From: Fluviibacter sp964604465
GTDB lineage: Bacteria; Pseudomonadota; Gammaproteobacteria; Burkholderiales; Rhodocyclaceae
Direction of reading: 5' to 3'
DNA: 11,759 nucleotides
Assembly (NCBI GenBank): GCA_964604465.1
Contig: CAZRYZ010000042.1
Location: 1-11,759, forward strand
Of the stretch, positions 1 through 5,271 are shown in pieces. Numbering within the stretch: the first letter of the stretch is position 1; each line of letters starts with the position of its first letter. The notes below the pieces were generated by a model, which saw only the letters and a list, made by a program, of their open reading frames with translations, did no database searches and was not told the DNA's origin. The position numbers and the translations under genes were made by a program.

Positions 1-61
1 TTTCTGCCCGCTCGGTATAGCGGGCCATCCAGTACAAACTATCAGCAGTGCGGGAAAGCAT
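1..61 (-). CDS. Alpha-E domain (DUF403) protein, N-terminal fragment
   Basis: Only the first 20 codons are in the window; the gene runs off the left edge. The reverse strand reads MLSRTADSLYWMARYTERAE, which I recognise as the characteristic opening of alpha-E (DUF403) proteins, all-helical proteins of about 310-320 residues with no firmly established biochemical role. The start is well set: an AAGGA Shine-Dalgarno lies about 6 nt upstream, inside the 29-nt gap after the stop of the ATP-grasp gene, so the two are almost certainly cotranscribed. In this family alpha-E genes almost always follow a circularly permuted ATP-grasp gene, and the two are thought to act together in making or modifying a peptide-like compound. 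That role is a literature proposal, not something visible here. Confidence 0.88.
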   Translation of the reverse strand, partial: MLSRTADSLYWMARYTERAE

Positions 62-90
62 GTTGCGTCCTTAAATGAATGGGCACCGGC

Positions 91-1497
91 TTATTCGGCA
101 GCGACCCAGGTATCCTTGGTTCCACCACCCTGTGATGAGTTGACCACCAGGGAGCCCTCCTTGAGGGCAACCCGAGTCAGGCCACCCGGTACCATGCGCA
201 CGCCGCTGGGTGAGCTCAGCACGAAGGGGCGTAGATCGATATGACGGGGCGCAATGCCGGATTCGACCATGGTGGGACAGGTTGACAGCGACAGGGTGGG
301 CTGCGCGATGTAGGCATCCGGGTGCGCCACCAGCTTCGCCCTGAAATCTGCAATCTCCGCCCGCGACGCGGCCGGTCCAATCAGCATGCCGTAACCACCA
401 GCGCCATGCACTTCCTTGACGACCAGCTTTTCGAGGTTATCCAGCACATACTTCAGCGAATCGGCTTCCGAACAGATATGGGTGGGTACGTTATGCAGGA
501 TTGGCTCCTGTCCCAGGTAAAAACGAATCATGTCAGGCACATAGGGATAAATCGATTTGTCATCTGCCACACCCGTACCAATCGCATTAGCCAGTGTCAC
601 GCGTCCGGCACGATAGGCACGCATCAAGCCCGGGACGCCCAGCATCGAATCCTTATTGAAGACTTCAGGGTCCAGATAATCATCATCAATACGGCGGTAA
701 ATGACATCCACACGTTTCTTGCCATGGGTGGTGTGCATATAGACGGTATCGTCCTCGACCATCAGATCCTTGCCCTCGACCAGTTCCACGCCCATCTGCT
801 GTGCCAGGAAAGCATGTTCGAAATAGGCCGAGTTATAAAGGCCGGGAGTCATGACGACCACAGTCGGATCTTCAAGTGAGTCGGGCGCTCCCTGTCGCAG
901 GGTCTCCAGCAACAAGTCGGGGTAGTGCGCCACCGGGGCGATGCGGTGCGCACCGAAGAGATCCGGGAAGAGCCGCATCATCATCTTGCGGTTTTCCAGC
1001 ATGTACGACACACCCGATGGCACACGTAGGTTATCTTCCAGCACGTACCACTCGTTATCGCCCACACAGACGAGATCAATCCCTGCAATCATGGCGTAGA
1101 TACCAGATGGCACATCAAGGTCAAGCATTTCTTTACGAAACTGGGCGTTACCTAAGACCCGATTGGCCGGAATAATGCCGGCGCGCAGGATGTCTCCCCG
1201 ACCGTACACATCCTTCAGAAACAGGTTCAGCGCCTGTACCCGCTGAGTCAGCCCTTTCTCCAGACGCGCCCAATGGTTGGCCGGAATGATGCGCGGCACC
1301 AGGTCAAAGGGAATGAGCCGCTCCGTACCCACATCATCGCCATACACAGAGAAAGTGATGCCCACCTGCCGGAACAAATGATCTGCCTCGGCTTTCTTAC
1401 CTTCAAGAAAGCCGTTGGCGCGCGCCGACTTCCAGGCATCGAAGGCCTTGTAGTGTGAACGGACCTTGCCGTTTTCGAGCAGCATTTCGTCAAACAT
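91..1497 (-). CDS. Circularly permuted ATP-grasp protein (DUF404/DUF407 type)
   Basis: This 468-residue protein is near the usual family length (about 470-490) and appears complete. Landmarks are the conserved block VLEDNLRVPSGVSYMLENR at residues 152-170, an NAIGTGVADDKSIYPYVPD stretch at about 304-322, the VVKEVHGAGGYGM nucleotide-binding-like segment at about 359-371, and a C-terminal NSSQGGGTKDTWV near 453-465. ATP-grasp enzymes form amide or similar bonds via acyl-phosphate intermediates; the substrate of this branch is unknown to me, with a role in peptide or amide ligation proposed from gene context. The start at 1497 has a GAGG Shine-Dalgarno 5 nt upstream and matches the family N-terminus (MFDEML...RSHYKAFDAW). 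It is the first gene of a leftward operon with the alpha-E gene. Its upstream region carries sigma-54 and NtrC-type sites, suggesting induction under nitrogen limitation. No damage is seen. Confidence 0.93.
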   Translation of the reverse strand: MFDEMLLENGKVRSHYKAFDAWKSARANGFLEGKKAEADHLFRQVGITFSVYGDDVGTERLIPFDLVPRIIPANHWARLEKGLTQRVQALNLFLKDVYGRGDILRAGIIPANRVLGNAQFRKEMLDLDVPSGIYAMIAGIDLVCVGDNEWYVLEDNLRVPSGVSYMLENRKMMMRLFPDLFGAHRIAPVAHYPDLLLETLRQGAPDSLEDPTVVVMTPGLYNSAYFEHAFLAQQMGVELVEGKDLMVEDDTVYMHTTHGKKRVDVIYRRIDDDYLDPEVFNKDSMLGVPGLMRAYRAGRVTLANAIGTGVADDKSIYPYVPDMIRFYLGQEPILHNVPTHICSEADSLKYVLDNLEKLVVKEVHGAGGYGMLIGPAASRAEIADFRAKLVAHPDAYIAQPTLSLSTCPTMVESGIAPRHIDLRPFVLSSPSGVRMVPGGLTRVALKEGSLVVNSSQGGGTKDTWVAAE

Positions 1498-1540
1498 GAT
1501 TGCCTCGCCATTGCGAAAAAATAAAGTTCACACTGACTAA

Positions 1541-1557
1541 TACAAGAAACGTGCCAA
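1541..1557 (-). promoter_or_regulatory. Predicted sigma-54 (RpoN) promoter for the ATP-grasp/alpha-E operon
   Basis: The reverse strand reads TTGGCACGTTTCTTGTA. The RpoN consensus is YTGGCACG-N4-TTGCW; every defined position matches except the C of the -12 GC, which is T here. GG falls at 1555-1554 and G at 1543, so the -24/-12 spacing is exact. The predicted transcription start is near 1530, giving an untranslated leader of about 33 nt that contains the GAGG ribosome site. No convincing sigma-70 pair was found in the same stretch. Two NtrC-like dyads at enhancer distance strengthen the call. Confidence 0.72.
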
Positions 1558-1597
1558 GATCACTGCTGCTGAGCGAGCCCATTCAGCGTCGTGACCT

Positions 1598-1610
1598 CAT
1601 CAAAATGATG
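1598..1610. promoter_or_regulatory. Perfect 13-bp palindrome CATCA-AAA-TGATG, possible operator or bending site
   Basis: A perfect 5-3-5 inverted repeat lies between the predicted NtrC enhancer and the sigma-54 promoter, centred about 74 bp upstream of the predicted start. It is AT-rich compared with its surroundings. Sigma-54 promoters often have an IHF bend site in this interval, but the match to the IHF consensus (WATCAA-N4-TTR) is only partial. It may instead bind another regulator. The protein is unknown. Confidence 0.35.
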
Positions 1611-1626
1611 GTTATAGGGGATGCGC

Positions 1627-1643
1627 CGCACTGCCGTGGTGCA
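1627..1643. promoter_or_regulatory. Predicted NtrC (GlnG) binding site 1
   Basis: The 17-bp sequence CGCACTGCCGTGGTGCA matches the enterobacterial NtrC consensus TGCACY-N4-TGGTGCA at all defined positions but the first. The dyad GCACT-N5-GGTGC is centred at 1635, about -105 from the predicted sigma-54 start. It is nearly the spacing of the proximal enhancer site at E. coli glnA (about -108, from memory). Confidence 0.65.
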
Positions 1644-1647
1644 GCGC

Positions 1648-1669
1648 CCGGTATGTCGCACCATACCGG
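1648..1669. repeat. Perfect 8-bp inverted repeat CCGGTATG/CATACCGG, 6-nt spacer
   Basis: Arms at 1648-1655 and 1662-1669 are perfectly complementary around a TCGCAC spacer, centre about 1658.5. It overlaps NtrC-like site 2 but has a different centre, so it is a distinct symmetry. The flanks 1634-1642 and 1671-1679 can also pair with one mismatch, making a longer interrupted hairpin. No T-run follows on either strand, so it is not an intrinsic terminator. It could be an operator for a second regulator. Confidence 0.5.
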
Positions 1670-1673
1670 TGCC
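1657..1673. promoter_or_regulatory. Predicted NtrC (GlnG) binding site 2
   Basis: CGCACCATACCGGTGCC contains the perfect dyad GCACC-N5-GGTGC centred at 1665, about -135 from the predicted sigma-54 start and exactly 30 bp (about three helical turns) from site 1. Paired NtrC dimer sites on the same face of the helix form a typical enhancer. The flanking first and last bases and the T before GGTGC deviate from consensus. Confidence 0.62.
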
Positions 1674-1691
1674 CCACGGGCGCACCTACGG

Positions 1692-1700
1692 TGTTAGGAT
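1692..1700 (+). promoter_or_regulatory. Possible extended -10 promoter for the channel gene
   Basis: TGTTAGGAT has an extended -10 form (TGn-TAGGAT), with no recognisable -35. The start would fall near 1707, about 20 nt before the channel start codon and practically on the ATG of a five-codon mini-ORF at 1706. A similar GGTGTTAGAAT lies upstream of uppP. The site is only about 20-30 bp from NtrC-like site 2, so NtrC binding could influence it. Confidence 0.35.
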
Positions 1701-1727
1701 GACCTATGAACTTGAACCACTAATGCC

Positions 1728-2198
1728 ATGCACTCATTACTTTCCTGGAGCCTCAATGGCGCCCTGATCGCCGTGGCCGTCTTCATCCATTATGAAACGC
1801 TGTACACGCTGGCGAGCCAGATGCCAAAGCTGACGCGTGTCCCACCGCGCTACCGGGTCTTGCTGGGCGTGTTTGCCATTCTGATCGCCCACGCCGTCGA
1901 GATCTGGGTGTTCGCCATGGGCTACTACGCTTCTGTCAGCCTGGGCCATGGGGCCCTTTATGGGATGCTCACACCCGATCTACTCAGCGATTGCGTTTAT
2001 CTTTCCTGGGTGTCCTACACCACCATCGGCTTCGGTGACATCGTGGCCAGTGGCGACTTGCGCTTCCTCCCCGGCATTGAAGCGCTGACCGGCTTTGTAC
2101 TGGTGACCTGGTCGGCCTCGTTCCTGTTCATTGAGATGCAGAAATTCTGGCCCATGGCCCGGGCGGTCGACCACCGTCCGGAAATTCACGACCATTAA
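1728..2198 (+). CDS. Small potassium channel family protein (ion channel, 2-TM pore type)
   Basis: This is a 156-residue inner-membrane protein. The pore signature TTIGFGD is at residues 98-104, corresponding to the K+ selectivity filter T-x-G-Y/F-G-D. A pore helix lies before it (about 86-97), and the final membrane helix follows at about 116-137. Hydrophobic helices also lie at about 10-30 and 44-68, so three membrane segments plus the re-entrant pore loop are predicted. There is no regulatory RCK, cyclic-nucleotide or voltage-sensor domain; the short tail is hydrophilic (HRPEIHDH). K+ selectivity is inferred from the filter only, and a GFGD filter is tolerated in real K+ channels. There is no good Shine-Dalgarno; an out-of-frame ATG at 1723 and a mini-ORF ending at 1723 precede the start. 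It is transcribed away from the ATP-grasp operon and is not obviously part of the uppP operon. Confidence 0.85.
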   Translation: MHSLLSWSLNGALIAVAVFIHYETLYTLASQMPKLTRVPPRYRVLLGVFAILIAHAVEIWVFAMGYYASVSLGHGALYGMLTPDLLSDCVYLSWVSYTTIGFGDIVASGDLRFLPGIEALTGFVLVTWSASFLFIEMQKFWPMARAVDHRPEIHDH

Positions 2199-2205
2199 GC
2201 TGGAA

Positions 2206-2221
2206 CGGGCCAACCGGCCCG
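2206..2221 (+). repeat. GC-rich hairpin between the channel gene and uppP
   Basis: CGGGCC and GGCCCG form a perfect 6-bp stem with an AACC loop, 8 nt after the channel stop codon. No U-tract follows (the next bases are GGTGTTAGAA), so an intrinsic terminator is doubtful. It may still pause polymerase or protect the 3' end of the channel transcript. It immediately precedes the putative uppP promoter. Confidence 0.45.
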
Positions 2222-2223
2222 GG

Positions 2224-2232
2224 TGTTAGAAT
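2224..2232 (+). promoter_or_regulatory. Possible extended -10 promoter for the uppP operon
   Basis: TGTTAGAAT gives TGn-TAGAAT, a five-of-six match to TATAAT with the extended TG. No good -35 is seen at 16-18 nt. The predicted start is near 2239, leaving a leader of about 69 nt before the uppP ATG. That leader is strikingly C-rich and G-poor. Confidence 0.45.
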
Positions 2233-2307
2233 TGCGGGTTGCTTCACCCCCCCAGCCAGCCCGCACCCACCCAGGCCTCCCGCGCCCGCACCTTACCGAG
2301 CTTACGC

Positions 2308-3132
2308 ATGGATACCGTTCTGCTGTTCAAGGCTCTGATCCTCGGCATTGTCGAGGGACTGACCGAGTTTCTACCGATTTCCTCCACGGGTCACCTGATT
2401 CTGGTGGGCGACCTCCTGGATTTCAACGACGAAGCCGGCAAGGTCTTTGAAATCGTCATCCAGTTCGGCGCGATTCTGGCAGTGATCTGGGAATACCGCG
2501 CCCGCCTGTGGGACACCGTGTCATCGTGCACGACCAGTCGCAAATCCCAACGATTTCTGCTGAACGTGGCGGTTGCTTTTCTCCCCCTGGCCACATTGGG
2601 CTTACTGTTTCATAAATCGATCAAGGCTCACCTGTTTAACCCCATCTCGGTGGCTGCCGCCTTTATCATCGGTGGCCTGATCATCTTCTGGGCCGAGCGG
2701 CGTTCGCACCATGTCCGCGTTCCGTCGGTCGATGACATGACCCTGAAAGATGCCCTCATGCTGGGTTGCATCCAGGCGCTCGCCCTGATTCCCGGCACCT
2801 CGCGTTCCGGGGCCACGATCATTGGTGGCCTGTTGATGGGTCTATCGCGTAAAGCCGCAACCGAATTCTCTTTCTTTCTTGCCATCCCGACCCTCGGCGT
2901 TGCGACGATTTATCAGGTCTACAAGGAGTGGGCTACGATCCAAAATACCGATCTGGGCATGTGGGCTGTCGGATTTATCTCTGCATTTATTTCGGCCTTC
3001 CTGTGCATCCGCTGGCTGCTCCGCTACATCACGACCCATAGCTTCGTGATCTTTGCCTGGTACCGCATCATCTTTGGTATCGTTGTGCTGGTGACGGCCT
3101 ACACTGGGCTGGTCAGCTGGTCTGCCCACTAA
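2308..3132 (+). CDS. uppP: Undecaprenyl-diphosphatase UppP (BacA)
   Basis: This integral membrane phosphatase converts undecaprenyl diphosphate to the monophosphate, recycling the lipid carrier for peptidoglycan and other envelope polymers. From the ATG at 2308 it is 274 residues, the normal family length. The active-site motif EGLTEFLPISSTGH is at 16-29 (Glu16, Glu20, Ser26, His29 equivalent to the E. coli catalytic set). The second motif PGTSRSG is at 162-168 with the essential Arg166. Multiple hydrophobic helices span the protein. An upstream in-frame TTG at 2239 would add 23 Pro/Ala-rich residues unlike the family and is rejected. The Shine-Dalgarno is weak (GAG at 2298). The exonuclease gene follows after 15 nt, so uppP probably heads the five-gene operon. 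Confidence 0.95.
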   Translation: MDTVLLFKALILGIVEGLTEFLPISSTGHLILVGDLLDFNDEAGKVFEIVIQFGAILAVIWEYRARLWDTVSSCTTSRKSQRFLLNVAVAFLPLATLGLLFHKSIKAHLFNPISVAAAFIIGGLIIFWAERRSHHVRVPSVDDMTLKDALMLGCIQALALIPGTSRSGATIIGGLLMGLSRKAATEFSFFLAIPTLGVATIYQVYKEWATIQNTDLGMWAVGFISAFISAFLCIRWLLRYITTHSFVIFAWYRIIFGIVVLVTAYTGLVSWSAH

Positions 3133-3147
3133 GCCCCGTGACGACCC

Positions 3148-5241
3148 ATGAGTGATTACGTCCTCTTCGAGGAAGGTGGCAACTTTCGTGCCGCGACGAT
3201 CCAGTCGGATCAGACGACCAGCCTGCAGGTTGAGCTGCCGGGCGGCAAGCGCCAGAAACTGAAGGCGGCACAGATCCTCTTGCGTTTCAAGGATCCCGCG
3301 CCGGCTCAATTGCTACCGATGGCCGAACCGATGGCCGCCGATATGGATCCGGCGTTTCTCTGGGAGTGCGCGCCGGAGTCCGAGTTCTCGGTGACCGATC
3401 TCGCAACGGACTACTATGGCCATGCCCCTTCTGCGGTTGAAAGCGCGGCACTGCTTCTCGGTCTGCACAATGCCCCGCTCTATTTCCACCGTCGGGGCAA
3501 AGGCGTCTTCCGTCGTGCGCCCCCCGAGATTCTCAAGGCGGCCCTGGCCGGTGCCGAAAAGAAGCGATTACAGGCCGAGGCCGTCGATCGGATGGTGGCG
3601 CTGCTGGTCGCCGGGACGCTGCCCGAGGAATTAGCGGGGCAGGTCGAGTCGCTGCTGGTACAACCCGACCGGAACCGCCCTGAGGTCAAGGCCTTCGAAG
3701 CGGCCTGCGCCGCTACCCGGGAATCCCCTGCGGCGCTCCTGCTGCGCTGTGGTGCCTTTCCCGATGCCTACCACTGGCACTACCGCCGTTTCGCCGCCGA
3801 ACGTTTCCCCAAGGGAACCGGATTCCCCGAACTTCCCGAACCCGCAACCGTGGGCGATTTGCCGCTCGCCGATGTGCAGGCCGTATCGATCGATGATGCC
3901 AGCACCACGGAGATTGACGATGCCCTGTCGGTCACGCGGCTGCCTGGCGTCGGCTGGCGCTTTGGCATTCATATTGCCGCACCGGGGCTGGGGATTCTTC
4001 CGGGCTCGCCGCACGATGCCGTCGCGCGCGCCCGACTCTCGACCGTCTATATGCCCGGTCACAAGATCACCATGTTGCCGGATGCACTGGTCCGTCGTTT
4101 TACCCTGGCTGCGGGCACGCCATGTCCGGCGGTCTCACTGTATGTCACCACCGACGATCAGTTTGAAATCCTGAACCACGAGTCCCGGGTCGAACGCGTT
4201 CCCATTGCGGCCAATCTGCGGCTGCACGAAATCGAACCCCATATGAGCGTGGATGCGCTCAACCGTGGCGAGCCCCCGGCGTGTGCGTATGGAGACACGC
4301 TGCTCACGCTATGGCGGTTTGCGGCGGCGTGTGCCGGTCGTCGAGGCAAGCCAGCCACCCAGACCGGCCTGCACGACTACCATTACGAGATTGAAGGACC
4401 CCTGCACGATAAGATCACGGGCGATATTCTGGAACCAGACACCTGCCAGATCCATATCGAGGCTCGTAAGCGCGGCAGCCCCGTCGATATGCTCGTCGCT
4501 GAGCTCATGATCCTCGCCAACGCGACCTGGGGTCAGCTGCTGGCAGACAAAGGCATCCCCGGTCTGTATCGGGGGCAGGTTGCCGGCAAGGTGCGCATGA
4601 CTACTTCGGCGCTGCCGCATGAGGGCCTGGGTGTCTCCTGCTACGCCTGGAGTACCTCACCGCTGCGCCGCTATTCTGACCTGATCAATCAATGGCAGCT
4701 TATTGCCGCACTGAGCGGTCAGCCCGCACCCTACGCCCCCCGCTCCGCAGAGCTCTTCGCCGCCATGCGGGATTTTGATCTGACCTATTCGGGCTATGCC
4801 GAATTTCAGCGGCGCATGGAACGTTACTGGTGCCTGCGCTGGTTACAGCAAAGCGGTACGACCGAGGTCACCGGCACGCTGATGCGGCATGCGCCCAGTG
4901 TCCGGGTTGATGGGCTGCCGCTGGTGGTCGCCGTCCCTTCCGCCCCCGAGCTGCCGCCGGGGAGCCGGATCACCCTGACACTGGATAGCCCGGACCTGCT
5001 CGAACTCACGATACCCGCCCGTTTCGTTGCGGTTCTGAGTTCGGAGGGCGCCGATACCGGAGAAGATTTGGAGCTGCTGGATGAGGTCTCTGTCGAGGAC
5101 GCACTCGCCGAGGCCGAAGAAGTAGAGGCTACGGAAGCAGCTGACGCTGCGGAGCAGGCCTCCGGCATCAACGAGGCACCTTTGCCTGCTACCGCCACCC
5201 AAACCCCCGGAATCCCCGAAATCCCCGCGCCGGGTCAGTGA
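3148..5241 (+). CDS. RNase II-family (RNB domain) 3'-5' exoribonuclease
   Basis: This 697-residue protein has an RNB catalytic core. The metal-binding cluster SIDDASTTEIDDALS is at 247-261 (Asp249, Asp257, Asp258, with Glu255 where E. coli RNase II has Asp207). An AELMILANATW helix is at 451-461, GLYRGQ at 472-477, and the RNA-binding/catalytic signature STSPLRRYSDL at 502-512. The N-terminus lacks evident cold-shock domains; residues about 76-130 look like a winged-helix segment, as in the Deinococcus/plastid RNase II branch. A C-terminal S1-like beta segment (about 573-630) is weak. It ends in an acidic Ala/Glu-rich, then Pro-rich tail (about 636-697) that is probably disordered. It should degrade single-stranded RNA processively in the cytoplasm. 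The gene lies 15 nt after uppP and 30 nt before the TonB-like gene. It may be annotated as RNase II or VacB-like; RNase R is less likely because of the missing N-terminal domains. Confidence 0.88.
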   Translation: MSDYVLFEEGGNFRAATIQSDQTTSLQVELPGGKRQKLKAAQILLRFKDPAPAQLLPMAEPMAADMDPAFLWECAPESEFSVTDLATDYYGHAPSAVESAALLLGLHNAPLYFHRRGKGVFRRAPPEILKAALAGAEKKRLQAEAVDRMVALLVAGTLPEELAGQVESLLVQPDRNRPEVKAFEAACAATRESPAALLLRCGAFPDAYHWHYRRFAAERFPKGTGFPELPEPATVGDLPLADVQAVSIDDASTTEIDDALSVTRLPGVGWRFGIHIAAPGLGILPGSPHDAVARARLSTVYMPGHKITMLPDALVRRFTLAAGTPCPAVSLYVTTDDQFEILNHESRVERVPIAANLRLHEIEPHMSVDALNRGEPPACAYGDTLLTLWRFAAACAGRRGKPATQTGLHDYHYEIEGPLHDKITGDILEPDTCQIHIEARKRGSPVDMLVAELMILANATWGQLLADKGIPGLYRGQVAGKVRMTTSALPHEGLGVSCYAWSTSPLRRYSDLINQWQLIAALSGQPAPYAPRSAELFAAMRDFDLTYSGYAEFQRRMERYWCLRWLQQSGTTEVTGTLMRHAPSVRVDGLPLVVAVPSAPELPPGSRITLTLDSPDLLELTIPARFVAVLSSEGADTGEDLELLDEVSVEDALAEAEEVEATEAADAAEQASGINEAPLPATATQTPGIPEIPAPGQ

Positions 5242-5265
5242 CAACGGTCGACCAGCGTCTACAAT
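5238..5265 (+). promoter_or_regulatory. Predicted sigma-70 promoter for the TonB-like gene
   Basis: The -35 GTGACA (5238-5243, five of six to TTGACA) overlaps the exonuclease stop codon, and the -10 TACAAT (5260-5265, five of six) follows after a 16-nt spacer. The transcript start would fall within a base or two of the ATG at 5272. This implies a leaderless or nearly leaderless mRNA for tonB-aroE-mtgA, consistent with the absence of a Shine-Dalgarno. Confidence 0.6.
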
Positions 5266-5271
5266 AGTGCC

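Noticed and set aside
322..879. Plus-strand open frame of 185 codons
   Set aside because: It lies wholly antisense to the clearly homologous ATP-grasp gene and its translation resembles no family; a shadow frame of GC-rich coding DNA.
1511..1545. Sigma-70 promoter for the ATP-grasp operon (TTGTAT with TTTATT)
   Set aside because: The spacer is only about 14 nt and the hexamers are poor; the sigma-54 element in the same place fits far better.
1634..1679. Intrinsic terminator or structured RNA at the compound hairpin
   Set aside because: No U-tract follows on either strand, and the symmetry is largely accounted for by paired NtrC half-sites plus one extra palindrome between divergent genes.
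1500..1697. Plus-strand open frame of 65 codons in the divergent region
   Set aside because: No ribosome site or recognisable protein; it overlaps the sigma-54 promoter and NtrC-like sites, which explain the sequence better.
2239..2307. Upstream TTG start extending uppP by 23 residues
   Set aside because: The extension is Pro/Ala-rich and absent from the family; the ATG at 2308 gives the canonical N-terminus and length.
2842..3309. Minus-strand open frame across the uppP/exonuclease junction
   Set aside because: Antisense to two conserved genes with no recognisable motif.
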